This document shows, piece after piece, positions 9,485-19,431 of a stretch of 64,000 nucleotides of DNA. Numbering within the stretch: the first letter of the stretch is position 1; each line of letters opens with the position of its first letter. Location: the NCBI GenBank assembly GCA_000333855.2, contig CM007337.1:205098-269097 (forward strand), given 5' to 3'. The DNA is from Endotrypanum monterogeii. Lineage: Eukaryota > Euglenozoa > Kinetoplastea > Trypanosomatida > Trypanosomatidae. A program made the translations under genes and the position numbers. Under the pieces are notes generated by a model, which searched no databases, was not told the DNA's origin, and saw only the letters and a list, made by a program, of their open reading frames with translations.

Positions 9485-11294
9485 CACTGCGCAATACGCC
9501 TTCCCTTCTTCCCCTGTCCTCGTTCCCCACGCACTGAAGGTGGAAATATGTGAGAAGGGCTGCGTAGAAAAGGGATACGCGTAGGCGTGTGTATGTATGT
9601 ATCCCTGTGTGTTTGTGTGTAAGCTACTCTATGTACCCGGGTTTAGGCCGAAAAAATTGTTTGTCCTAGCCAACGAGAAAAGGGGGGATGTATGCTACAC
9701 GAAAAGCACTGCCACCTCCTTCTCCCCCCCCCCGACAGACCAACCCACTCCCGACACTCGGCGCAAAACTTGTGTTCAATTTTCTTCCCTCACCCTTTCT
9801 TTTCTTTTTTTCGAGGGGGAGGGGGGGGGGTATCAGGAGACTGAGACAGCGTGAAGCAGACAGGCAGAAGGAAACCCCCACGATTAGTATGCTCGCGCGG
9901 CGATGAGAATGGCAACGAAGCGGCAACAAATGGTGGATAGATGGGAAGGGCCTCCACCTGCAAGAGACAGCCAAAAGACGGTCAGATGGAATGATGAGAA
10001 GTCTGAGAAGCGCCCACGTGCGTAAAATGGAAATAAAAATGAGACAGAGAGGTGACTTGAGCAGAGGGGAGATCCCCACAGTCAGCATTCTCCTGAGACA
10101 GAAGCGCACCATTGGCCAGACCTGTGACAGGAGCGCCAATGTCGGGCACCGCAGAGAGTTTGCCCAGCACCTTGCCTCCCATTGCAGACTGACACCAGCT
10201 ACACTACCACCTCAACTCACATGAGAGCTCGAGGGATGGATGGATGTACCAGCAAATACAAAAGCATAGCAACGCTGCAGCCTGCAACGCGAGATGCGGC
10301 AAAAAAAAAAACGCCAAGAACATAACCCCCACATAAACGCCCATGTACAGGGTCATCGTTCTGCGCCGAGGTGTGTGTACGCACGTGTGTGCATGTTTAC
10401 GATAAAGAAAGCACCGCACTGGCGGCGACATTTCCTTCATTTTATGATTGTTGTTGTTTCTTTGTTTGTTTGTTTGGAATTTCTGAAAATGTTATGCGAT
10501 TTATTTGATTTTTTCTCTCTCCCCCCTTAAATGGCACACAGAGAAGGACAAAAAGATACCGAGAGGTGAAAAAAAAAAAAAGGAGAGCGCTGCCGCGACT
10601 CCACAGTGGAGGGGGAGGAAGGGAAGGCAGCGGGCGCAGTGCAGGTGGGAGAACTGGGAACACAAACAGAGGGAGATACCGACACACACGCACACCTGAA
10701 CCTGTACAGGGAAGAATACACATGTATGAAGCGAGAGAGACGGAAAACATGTTCAAAGGTATCCTATATGTGCTCCTCCCACCCCCCCCCGCCCCGCTCG
10801 CTCCCTAACACTGGCACACCCGAGCCTGCACTAGCCACTCCATCGGAAAACCGCGCACGGAAACACGCGTCCACGTACCTGAACAAATATATATTACGTG
10901 AAGTAATGGCCATTCTGAGAGAGCTGGTAGCGATATTCATTGGCGGCCCCTCTGCGTCACAATGCATCTTTTCTTTTTCCGTTCGAGCAGCATGCTGAGA
11001 AGAGGAAGTGAGTGAGTGTACAGAGAGCGGGGCGGGGGCGCCAAGTACATTCAAGTTGTTGACACTGATCCGTCACCTGGTCTCCATTTTTTTTTCCGGT
11101 ATCTATTCATTTCCTCCACCCACCCGACCCTCATCCAGGCGGTGTGTAGATAACCCCCCCCCCTCACACACACACACACTGGGCAGCCGCCGCTCTCGCC
11201 CCCCCCCTTTTTTCTCCCCACGATTCTTCTCTCTCTGGTATCCTCACTCAACGTTCCCCTATTCCTTCTTTTCCTCGGTTGTCTCTCCGACCGC
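9485..11294. other. Intergenic region, no clear gene
   Basis: About 1.8 kb without a convincing gene. It has G/C homopolymers near 9727-9735 and 9819-9830, an A run near 10301-10311, a T-rich stretch at 10441-10480, another A run at 10568-10581, C runs near 10783-10790 and 11153-11162, and a short CA tract at 11165-11180. A short open frame on the minus strand (9982-10182, 66 codons, ATG) has a more balanced composition than its surroundings but no recognisable homology. The region should carry the 3' UTR of the RRM protein gene and the splice acceptor of CTF18. Confidence 0.55.
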
Positions 11295-12248
11295 TCAAAT
11301 ACCCATGCGAATCGCTACGCTGCCGGGGATGCGCACGGTGCCACTGCTCACGGTGATAACGTTCCCATGGATACTGGTGCCGTTCATGTGCTGGATGCAC
11401 TGCTGTACCGCCTCTGGATTGTCGAAGCAGATCATGACCATCACGTCAAATCGATTAACATCGAGGATGCGGCCGAAGGGGGAAAACTTGTCCATGAGGT
11501 ATTTATTCGGTGTGCCGAAGGGAATATTATCAATAAAAGCCACGTTGGCCTCGAAGGACGGAAAGCGTGGCGGCGGCTGATACGGCGGCTGCTGCAAAAG
11601 AGGAGGAGGCTGGCTCAGCGGCGGCTGCACGGGAGGCTGGCTCAGCAGCGGCTGTGGAAAGCCCTGTGGTGGAAGCTGGTAAGTGCGACCCCGACCACGC
11701 ATGCCCCCACGGCTGCCACCGGCTCCGCGGCCACTTTCATTGTTGTTTTTATTGTTAGTGGTAGTGTTGCCGGTGTTTCCCCCACGCCGTCCGCCACGTC
11801 CGCCACGACCTCTAAGCATCACATCTGCGCTACCCTCCCCTGGTGCCCCGCTAACATTCTCATTTGTGCGCCCGTCACGCCGCTTCTGATCTCCGTACGA
11901 CTCAAAGCTCAAGAACTCTGCAGTAACGTTTTTCTTTTTGCTGATGGCGCCTCCCTTCTTCTGCGAACGCTTACCGCGGCCCCTACCGGTCGTCCTGGTG
12001 TGCTCGGGCGAACCCGAAAGAGCGGTGGCCGCCCCCGCAACACCAGGAATAACCTCGAGCTTGGCCTTCGCCGCCTTGGCCGCCTCATCGTCACGGAAGG
12101 TGACGAACACTGTGGTGATGTCCTCTTTGTTATTCTTTTTTTCACGGAAGGAGCCAACGGCCTCCACCTCAGGCCACTCTCGCAATGCCGCCTCTACAGC
12201 CGAGAACTGGGCGGTGCGGCACGATGTCTGGACAATGCGACCGTCCAT
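11295..12248 (-). CDS. RGG-box and RRM RNA-binding protein
   Basis: 317 residues from the ATG at 12246-12248. The open frame extends 85 codons further upstream, but that part translates a TG microsatellite as His/Thr and is taken as 5' UTR. Residues 1-70 form an alpha/beta segment that could be a degenerate RRM. Residues 85-110 are very basic. Residues 146-188 are an RGG box with several RGG/RGR units, interrupted by an Asn/Thr run. Residues 191-232 are Pro/Gln-rich. A C-terminal RRM spans about 235-302, with an RNP2-like VAFIDNIP and a weak RNP1 (MVMICF). Such proteins control mRNA stability, translation or RNA editing in trypanosomatids, where regulation is mainly post-transcriptional. The RNA target and compartment cannot be read from the sequence. 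Confidence 0.85.
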   Translation of the reverse strand: MDGRIVQTSCRTAQFSAVEAALREWPEVEAVGSFREKKNNKEDITTVFVTFRDDEAAKAAKAKLEVIPGVAGAATALSGSPEHTRTTGRGRGKRSQKKGGAISKKKNVTAEFLSFESYGDQKRRDGRTNENVSGAPGEGSADVMLRGRGGRGGRRGGNTGNTTTNNKNNNESGRGAGGSRGGMRGRGRTYQLPPQGFPQPLLSQPPVQPPLSQPPPLLQQPPYQPPPRFPSFEANVAFIDNIPFGTPNKYLMDKFSPFGRILDVNRFDVMVMICFDNPEAVQQCIQHMNGTSIHGNVITVSSGTVRIPGSVAIRMGI

Positions 12249-12267
12249 CCTGTCTAACACCCCACTG

Positions 12268-12270
<3 letters not shown>

Positions 12271-12298
<28 letters not shown>

Positions 12299-12299
12299 T
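12271..12299. repeat. (GT)n microsatellite
   Basis: Uninterrupted GT dinucleotides in the 5' UTR of the RRM/RGG gene. Confidence 0.9.
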
Positions 12300-12409
12300 C
12301 TCTGTCGTCTTCGCCGCGCTGTTCAGGGGAGATGCTGAGTAGCGAAGTAATATTCGCACAGGAGTTGTCAACCGCTCGAAACACACAGAAGACAACCGAC
12401 GACACCTGT

Positions 12410-12444
12410 CTTCAAAAAAAAAAAAAAGATTAAGAAAGAAAGAC
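12410..12444 (-). promoter_or_regulatory. Candidate spliced-leader acceptor for the RRM/RGG gene
   Basis: Read on the minus strand, a long T/C tract (plus-strand purine run 12414-12444) is followed immediately by the first AG (12411-12410). This gives a 5' UTR of about 160 nt before the ATG at 12248. A second CAG lies a few bases further on. Polypyrimidine-AG is the general trypanosomatid trans-splicing signal; use of this exact AG is inferred. Confidence 0.5.
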
Positions 12445-13022
12445 ACCCCCCTCACTAGAGGAATGGACGTATGCTGAAAGGATTTTTTTTTCTTACGTGC
12501 CAAAAGGGAGGCGCAAAAGAGGAGGGAAGGGAGCTGTGATGTGAAGAAGAAGAAGGGTGTGAGGGGCGTGTGAGCCGCGAAGGGTTTCTACTGAGCAGTA
12601 CGCAGATACAAAGAAAAACGTTGTAGATAATACAGTCAAGCAGCAATAAAGAAAGAAAGGAAAAGAAGGGGGGACGTACATGTGTGCTTGTATACATGTA
12701 TGAGTTTCTTTTGTCGCTCTCGTGATGTTCCTCCCCTCCTTCACACACAAACACACACACACACAAATACAAGCATAGACAATCAGTCGTGGGGCCCAGA
12801 GATGCGGATCTGGCGTACCAGCAAAGGTTCGAGCGGGTAACGTCGCAAAGAGCATCGAGAGATAGCGAGAAAAAGTGTTCATTTGATTCTGGGGGACGAG
12901 TGACACTGTACACAGATCAGCGCATCACCGCCTTGTTTTTTCTTCCGTCATTGGACCAAACACACAAATACGCACACACACACACACACGCATAAATATA
13001 CGTATAAATGTCTGAAAGCAAG

Positions 13023-13850
13023 TTATTTCTCCAGTTGCATAGGACGAGGATCACCAAGGTGTCTCCAAAGAACACGCAGCTCCTCAAGCTCCGGCACAAA
13101 ATCGGTGCACCAGCGATCTTCGCTGATGCGCCCTTCTCGATAAGCGGATATGATACGCTTGTAGACACTGAAAGCAGCCTCACACTCCTCGACAGAAGGC
13201 GTGCCCTCCTCGGCCTGTATTCGCAGAGCGGCGCTCATGGCACAGAGGCCATCGAAAAGATGTGAAACTATGAGCTCTGCCTGCAGGGAGCTTTTCTCCT
13301 CTGGTGATAGACAGTCGTAGGCCTGCTGCGCAGACCGAAAATCAGCCTCGGCGGCTGCTTCAGAATGAATCCGAGACTGTACCCCGGTCGCGCGCAGTGA
13401 CTGCAACACTGCCTCACCAGAAGACTGTGCGGGACGCTGCACAGGGAGTGTAAGTGCCCCTACCTGAGTTCTGGTAGCGGCCATGCCTTCAGGGTGTACG
13501 TCAATGCCGATGCGTCGCAGGAAGGTTGCGGGCACCCCTGACATGACAGGACCCGCCGCCACAATATCGGCGATACGAGGAATGTCGAACTGCTGCAACG
13601 CAACCAGATAAGGGTCACTTGGGTCGTCCAGCAGCCTCTGAAGCGAACTCTGTGCTCGATGCGGCGCAGTGAGGCAAGTAGCGTGCACTGCAAAAGGTGA
13701 TGTTGCCGTAACGCTAGTCGTCGCCGAATATGACCGACGAACTCGACGTGAAAGACCAACGCCTGGAGTGCTGAGGTGACGACACCGAGTGCCTGAAGTC
13801 ATCCGCACTAGGGCACACGGGAGTCCACTGGCGAATAAGTGAACTGACAT
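13023..13850 (-). CDS. Conserved-looking protein with mitochondrial presequence, unknown function
   Basis: 275-residue ORF with ATG at 13850. The first 45 residues are rich in Arg, Ser, Thr and Ala and free of acidic residues, as in a mitochondrial import sequence. The rest is a compact, mostly helical-looking protein with acidic helices in the last 120 residues (for example an SPEEKSSLQAEL segment) and no membrane span. A second ATG at codon 17 (13802) also leaves a good presequence. It could be used, because the only nearby polypyrimidine-AG would leave just two bases before the first ATG. Size and composition would fit an accessory subunit of the mitochondrial ribosome, the editing machinery or a respiratory complex, but no family was recognised. 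Confidence 0.8.
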   Translation of the reverse strand: MSVHLFASGLPCALVRMTSGTRCRHLSTPGVGLSRRVRRSYSATTSVTATSPFAVHATCLTAPHRAQSSLQRLLDDPSDPYLVALQQFDIPRIADIVAAGPVMSGVPATFLRRIGIDVHPEGMAATRTQVGALTLPVQRPAQSSGEAVLQSLRATGVQSRIHSEAAAEADFRSAQQAYDCLSPEEKSSLQAELIVSHLFDGLCAMSAALRIQAEEGTPSVEECEAAFSVYKRIISAYREGRISEDRWCTDFVPELEELRVLWRHLGDPRPMQLEK

Positions 13851-14885
13851 GACTGACGAGAGAGAAAAAAAAAGAGTAACGGATTAAACGCTGATCCTTC
13901 TTCTTTTTCTATTTTTTTTTGTAAGAGACAGCGCGCGTGCACACAAGTCCGTGTGTGTGTGTGTAAAAATATGGGAAGATCGACTGGGATGTGTAGATGC
14001 AGGGGAACAGAGGAGGTGAGAGAACAAGACAGGTGTAACCGGTGCATGCATGATTTTTAACAGCAACCTCGCACTAATTTGTTTTTTTCGCCTCTCTTCT
14101 TTTTTTTGGGGGGGGAGAGTGAGTTGTTTCACACACACACACACAGACGATTACACACATTCCTGAAGCGGCCCGAGTTGTGATGGCTCCAGTTAGCAAA
14201 GACAAACCTCTTGTTTGTTCTTTTCGGGAAGGGTGAGGGAAATAAATCGTGATGTCTCAACCTCGCTCTATGATATGGTGTTGGTGCGCAGAGATGTGCT
14301 CCTCTATTATAAGTGAACAAGGAAGCCGCCGAGTGCAAGGAAAACATCGGACATACCGAGCCGCCCGGAGGAGGTGGCGAGGGGGCAGGCAGCGCAAGAC
14401 ATCACTCATCTTTTGACGATGGCGCAAGAAAACAAAAAAAAATCGAGATAGGGAGAGACGGTTTAAAAATGAAAAGAAGGCAGAAGGCGAGATAAGCATG
14501 GATAGCAGCGGCAATTACAAAAAAAAGAGCGAGGGAACAAGGTAATGATCCCTGGTCGCTCTCACCGCAACTCCAATCTTATCCATAGACTTGACTTCCT
14601 CCAACAGCCAGCACTAATACGCGTCTTCTGCACATCCATCCATCCCGCATTCTGTGTTCGCGCCCCATCACCTCCACACGCATCACCACGGCCTATCCAG
14701 CCATCTTACCAATGCCTGCTCTTCCCATCGATATCCTTCTGTCCCTGCAAATTTCTATGAAAAATAAAACGAGAGTGCATACACACATACGGAACAAAAA
14801 AACATACTGGAGGAGGGAGGGGGGGTGCTTACCGGAAATGCCCCCCCAGAAAAAAAACCTGCGGCCACTGCAGCTCCATGTAAGC
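13851..14885. other. Intergenic region
   Basis: About 1.0 kb with no gene. It contains T/A runs, a G run at 14109-14116, CA/GT tracts at 13951-13964 and 14132-14146, and a purine-rich stretch at 14380-14540. It should include the 3' UTR of the 14886-18530 gene. Confidence 0.55.
13853..13876 (-). promoter_or_regulatory. Candidate spliced-leader acceptor very close to a start codon
   Basis: On the minus strand a strong C/T tract (plus-strand purines 13859-13876) is followed by the first AG at 13854-13853. Only two bases then separate it from the ATG at 13850. If used, the mature mRNA would have the spliced leader almost joined to the start codon, or translation would begin at codon 17. Confidence 0.55.
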
Positions 14886-17800
14886 TCACAGAGCGGGAGA
14901 GGCCACCTTGAGGTTCTCGCACAACTCGGAAAAGGCCCCACGCACGTCACCGCGCAGTGCAGATAGCTTCGTCCGAAGCTCCGCAACATTTTGCGACCAC
15001 ACGTGACGACCACCCTCCACCGTTCGCTCAGCACGTCGACAGCGATCCTCAACCGTAGCGTCAATCATTTCCTGATGTGACACAAGCAACCGTCGCATGT
15101 GCTCCATGGCCGGCTGCACAATAGACAAGCGAAGCTCCTCGGCTGATGGAGCAGCTGCCCCAGAACAAGAGCCGTTCGTGTGCGTCGCACCCCCTCGCGA
15201 ATCTCCGGGAGACGTCAGCGCGTTGGCCGCACCTCCAGGAACGGAGGTAGCAAGCCGCTGACCTCGCAAAGCGTGAAAACGGACGCAAGCAGACTCAACT
15301 TCGCGCGGCAGTAGCTGCCTTACACGCTGCTCCACACGCTCGGTGAGCTGCGTGTGCTCCTGTCCTCGCATCTCTCGCTCCTGCCGCAGACTCGTCGAAA
15401 GGCGTTCGGCAAGTGCCTCCTGCTGCTCCTGGAGGCGGGTCACGTCACGCGTAAGTGCCTTCACGATTTCCTGGAGCACATCGGCGTGCTGCTGGAGCGG
15501 TGCACGGGCACGGCGTGTCCAGGAATTCGCTTCCTCCCTCAAAATGTCCCTCAACTCTGCCCTCCACTGCGCTTGAGCTGTGCTGAGTCTCTCCTCCCAT
15601 CTCTGCTGCAGCTGCTGCACGCGTCGCTCATGCCGACGCTCGTTTTCATTCGCCAGGGCATACCGCCGATCATCCTCCTCGAGCAACACCGCGCGTGTAG
15701 TTGATCGGAGGTATGCGGCAAAGGCCTCGGCAGAAGAAAAGGCTGCCCATGCAGGGGCGACAAAGTGGCTTTCAGAGGCGGTGGTCTCGTTCTCCCGCAC
15801 CGAGCGTTGATGCGACACCGCCATCCCCGCAACGTAAGCATGTACACGCTCCTCAAGTGCATGTTGCGCCTCCTGCTCTTCTCTACGGTGCTCGTAGAGC
15901 AATCTTTGGACCCTCTCGTGTATCACCCCCTCCAATAGCGGCCGCAGGTGAGGCAGAAGAAGCAGGGCGATCTGGCGCTGGTCCTCTTGGGAACACTGTG
16001 AAACCGTTGTCAGTAGAGATGTCGGGTCGATATCCACCCTCTGCCCTCCCGTGTTAGATGAACCCCCATGAGGCGAGCCTGGATGCAATGTTGACGCCAG
16101 CACATCACACATCTGCTTTCGAATATATTCGGCTTGGCTATCTGCCTCGGCACGCGCCTTATCTACATCATCCCGTACCCTGTGTAGATCTCTGCGAACC
16201 ACCGCACATAGAGCCGCTAGACCCTTGCGCAGTCGCTCAATGCGGCGCTCCTGGGCAGTGCGCCACCCTTCTTCCTGCTGGATTGAATCAGATGCAAGAG
16301 CATCTTGCACCTGATTTGTTGTCGACACGCCTCCTCTCTGTTTTCTCACCCCACGTGCGTTGGCTCGATCATGTGCATGCGCTCCCTGTGCTGCATCTCG
16401 ACTCTCCTCCGAAACCTCAGTGGAAATAGAAGCAGAAGACGAGTGTCGAGGTGACGCACGTGTTACATGGGGTCGAATGTGTAGGGGTGGGGCCGAGTGC
16501 CGGCGACGCGCATTCGGGTCATGCGACCTTGAACGCCGCTTTCTATAGATGAAATCCCCTGCAGGCGTCTGATGACGAGACCCAACGGAGGCCGCCAAAA
16601 CGCCAGCCGCATCTTCAGCTGCCCAGTTAGGCATGGAGCCCATCGTGCTACCCGCAAACGGAGACCGCTTGCAAGCGCCATCGTTGCTGTGATGTCTACG
16701 CCGCAGGTGACGCAAGACTGTCTCGGCCTTCCTCACAGCGCTGCGCAGATGCGCCGAGGACGACGACCGGTTCTCGGACGACGAAGAGGATGAGGGAAGC
16801 TCATGCCCAGATGGGCCACTCTGCTCCCCAGGGCTGCGGCGCCGTCGTGTAGACTGTGCGCTGCGAGCCCTTCGACCCACCGCGGGGGGAACACTGGAAG
16901 ACCTGTACGCGTGAGCACCATCCTTTCCAGTAGTCGTTGACTGTGGATGTATTAGAAAATCCGTATCGGCTGCCCCGTCTGCAGCACTCGAAACTGTAGA
17001 CAAAGACAAGGGTGTCGATGTCGTGGTCGGAGTTACCATCCTATGCTCTGCATGGGATGTCGAGCCTGAGGGGAAGCATTTCCTTCGCGGCTTCTCTGAA
17101 CGAGATTGACGTTTAGTCTTTCCGCCCGCAGTCGCTCGCCGACTCACATCAGGGGCGTGATGCACCACGTCCGAGACAGGTACCCCTGTCGCCCACAAAC
17201 TCGCATCCTTGCTGACTTCTGCGCGTATTTTGGAAACAAGATCCGCCAGAGAGTCACGAGCGCGAGACGACCGTGACGCTCGGTGGCTCAGCGCCTGCTG
17301 CTGGGCCGAGTCGCCGTGCCTGCTGTACTGCAGCGGGGCCTCAGCACTGGAAGATGTCTGGGAGCGCCGCGTAGCGTCTAAAGAGGGGCCACGCACCACA
17401 GGCGGCAGCAGCGGCGGTCGACTCGAGGGAGAGGACTCACCAGCGTCGGGGATGTTGTCAGTTGCGGGTATGAGAATATGAGGACGACGATCCCTATCAA
17501 GGGTCGGAGACGCTCTCTGAGTACCGTGATCACCACTCACGCTGTAGCGCGATCTTGGTTTTATGACATACTCGGAAACGTAGTTAGGGGCGTGATCAAA
17601 ACTCGATGACGATGCATTGCTTGGACCATCTGCTTGGTAAAGCGGTGACGACGACGACGACGACGACGACGACAGCGCCGGAGATATGCGCCTAGTATCT
17701 TTGACATTGCGCATCAGGTCTTCACGAGGCGTAGGAAGTCTGACCCCGCGCACATTCGGTGATCTATCAGTGCTGATGCGACGATGGCCCTGAGTGCTTG

Positions 17801-18530
17801 TCCTTCGTGGATCGCCCAGAGTGCGTGGCGAGCGTGACGAGGACAAAAAGACGGCATCGCCGCTGTCGATCACCACTCCTCTCTCCTCCCCGTCTCCGTG
17901 ACCATCGCGTAGAGGCGCATACGAGCAACGACGCTCTGTTCCACGTAGCAAAAAATCTGAATGGAGCGGGCTTCCGCCCGCACGGCGCTGACTGGAGTAG
18001 GTGCTTTCCCGATATCGCTGCACGCCGGCGGAGATCTTTCGGTTGGGGACCACTGCTGCAGACAGTGCGACCGGAGAGAGCGACCCGCGGAACAGACGAG
18101 TGTCTTTGCCCTCACTGCGCTCCCAGTCGCCAGTGATGCCCGATGGCATTTGCTGACCAATGTTGTGGGCAGTGCTCGAAACGCCTCGTGAGCCGAAGTC
18201 ACCGCCCACCTCAGACACGGCCGGCATAGAGGCACTTCGGCGCTGCTGACAAGGGCAAACGTAGGGACTGACGCAGCGATGGCCCCTGAGTCTGCCCCCG
18301 GGAAAAAAGCGCGACTCGCGCGGAGCGGAATGAGAGTGGCTCGCGACGCGCGGCCACGACATATCACGGGTAGCCCTACTTCCCGTACCCTTCCTGGGGT
18401 TGGGTTGAGATGCGGATGGGTACATGGGGTTCCCGGTAGTCGGCGTGTACAGCAGCGGCGAGCGCTGCCCCAGCAAGTGTGGGTGAGGGACGTCATATAG
18501 ACCTTGACACACCTCACAGTACGTCGCCAT
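14886..18530 (-). CDS. Large Ser/Arg-rich protein with C-terminal coiled coils, unknown function
   Basis: 1214 residues from ATG at 18528-18530. The frame stays open a little upstream, but only to a TTG. The N-terminus carries one CxxC pair (TYCEVCQGLYDVP), possibly half of a zinc-binding site. Residues 20-740 are Ser/Arg/Pro-rich and look disordered, with a run of Ser encoded by repeated ACG/GAC triplets on the plus strand at 17646-17672. From about residue 760 to the end the protein is rich in Glu, Gln, Arg and Ala with long heptad-like helices, especially about 760-820 and 890-1080, and two more helical stretches near 1140-1214. No catalytic motif or membrane segment is seen. A cytoskeletal or flagellum-associated scaffold is plausible but not shown. 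Confidence 0.85.
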   Translation of the reverse strand: MATYCEVCQGLYDVPHPHLLGQRSPLLYTPTTGNPMYPSASQPNPRKGTGSRATRDMSWPRVASHSHSAPRESRFFPGGRLRGHRCVSPYVCPCQQRRSASMPAVSEVGGDFGSRGVSSTAHNIGQQMPSGITGDWERSEGKDTRLFRGSLSPVALSAAVVPNRKISAGVQRYRESTYSSQRRAGGSPLHSDFLLRGTERRCSYAPLRDGHGDGEERGVVIDSGDAVFLSSSRSPRTLGDPRRTSTQGHRRISTDRSPNVRGVRLPTPREDLMRNVKDTRRISPALSSSSSSSSSPLYQADGPSNASSSSFDHAPNYVSEYVIKPRSRYSVSGDHGTQRASPTLDRDRRPHILIPATDNIPDAGESSPSSRPPLLPPVVRGPSLDATRRSQTSSSAEAPLQYSRHGDSAQQQALSHRASRSSRARDSLADLVSKIRAEVSKDASLWATGVPVSDVVHHAPDVSRRATAGGKTKRQSRSEKPRRKCFPSGSTSHAEHRMVTPTTTSTPLSLSTVSSAADGAADTDFLIHPQSTTTGKDGAHAYRSSSVPPAVGRRARSAQSTRRRRSPGEQSGPSGHELPSSSSSSENRSSSSAHLRSAVRKAETVLRHLRRRHHSNDGACKRSPFAGSTMGSMPNWAAEDAAGVLAASVGSRHQTPAGDFIYRKRRSRSHDPNARRRHSAPPLHIRPHVTRASPRHSSSASISTEVSEESRDAAQGAHAHDRANARGVRKQRGGVSTTNQVQDALASDSIQQEEGWRTAQERRIERLRKGLAALCAVVRRDLHRVRDDVDKARAEADSQAEYIRKQMCDVLASTLHPGSPHGGSSNTGGQRVDIDPTSLLTTVSQCSQEDQRQIALLLLPHLRPLLEGVIHERVQRLLYEHRREEQEAQHALEERVHAYVAGMAVSHQRSVRENETTASESHFVAPAWAAFSSAEAFAAYLRSTTRAVLLEEDDRRYALANENERRHERRVQQLQQRWEERLSTAQAQWRAELRDILREEANSWTRRARAPLQQHADVLQEIVKALTRDVTRLQEQQEALAERLSTSLRQEREMRGQEHTQLTERVEQRVRQLLPREVESACVRFHALRGQRLATSVPGGAANALTSPGDSRGGATHTNGSCSGAAAPSAEELRLSIVQPAMEHMRRLLVSHQEMIDATVEDRCRRAERTVEGGRHVWSQNVAELRTKLSALRGDVRGAFSELCENLKVASPAL
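17646..17672 (-). repeat. In-frame triplet run (poly-Ser)
   Basis: A plus-strand gac/acg triplet run is translated on the minus strand as a poly-Ser stretch inside the disordered part of the 14886-18530 protein. Confidence 0.75.
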
Positions 18531-19431
18531 CAAACCGTTATGGTAATGGAGGAATGGGGGAGGTAGCGCACCACACGTCACAAACAAATAAGTGAGAGGA
18601 CGCCTTCATGTGTGCGTTGCGATGACAAAAAAAAAAATAAGAGAGTAACAGAAGTTGTGGATTGAAAGTTCAGAGAAAACAGACATATATGAATTATATA
18701 TATATTGTGTGCACATGTTGTCAGCACAGAGTAGCTGCGAGGAGGGGGGAGGGGAGGAATAAAAAGACGGCAGGAGAATCGTCTACAGGAGAAGCGAGTG
18801 TGCAGATGAGGCTGCCTCAGCATCACCGATACTAGCACCTGCGTGGGCCCCCACTCCTCCCCCGGGGGCCCACACTCCCCCCCCCATTCGCGACCCCGCT
18901 CGAAAAGAACCACTTCTCCCTTATTCGTTGCGTTGCCAGTGCTCAGCATCCATCATCCAGTGCACCCAACTCCCCTAAAACCAAGCAAAAGTGAATAAAT
19001 GCCACCACACACGGCCCCTACCGATGGCCTTTGTCACCCACCCTCTCCCGTCACGGGAGACAGTGATCCAAAGGGGGGGGGGAAGTAGGTGTGAGACAGA
19101 TGAATAAAATATTCATAGGTCCTCGGCACGACGATAATGGCACGAAAAAAAAAAAACAGGTACCCTGTGCACATCCAACGAACCCAGAAGCAAGACGAGT
19201 GCAGAGCGACAAGGGAAGAAAGTCAAGGAGATGTACAGAAAAGGAGAAATGAGAGATCAAGTAGAGCGCGGAGCACAAACAAGCGCAGAGAGGCAAACGT
19301 ACCCTGGCGTCCACCTCCCTCCTTTTCTCTCTTCTTGACCTTCCCATCGCTTTTTTTTTAACAACTTGCTGCACGCCCACGAACCCTCATTCGCCCCGTT
19401 TTGTCCTCTGGGGTTCGTCAGCCAATGCATT
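18531..19431. other. Intergenic region
   Basis: No gene seen in 0.9 kb. There is a TA tract near 18696-18706, A runs at 18628-18638 and 19145-19156, C/G homopolymers near 18878-18885 and 19072-19081, and a T run at 19351-19359. It should hold the 3' UTR of the ApaH-like phosphatase gene and the splice acceptor of the 14886-18530 gene. Confidence 0.55.

Larger units (their letters stand above)
12249..13022. other. Intergenic region with microsatellites
   Basis: 774 bp without a gene. It contains a (GT)n tract at 12271-12299, a 15-base A run near 12414-12428 forming a coding-strand polypyrimidine tract, another homopolymer at 12483-12490, and CA tracts near 12744-12766 and 12973-12990. The upper part should be the 3' UTR of the 13023-13850 gene. 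Confidence 0.6.

Noticed and set aside
12820..12850. Possible tRNA B box (ggttcgagcgg)
   Set aside because: It departs from the B-box consensus at the 3' side, and no matching A box, anticodon arm or acceptor stem could be found around it.
14886..18530. Zinc-finger protein call for the large Ser/Arg-rich protein
   Set aside because: Only one CxxC pair is visible at the N-terminus and the second metal pair is missing, so a finger cannot be claimed.
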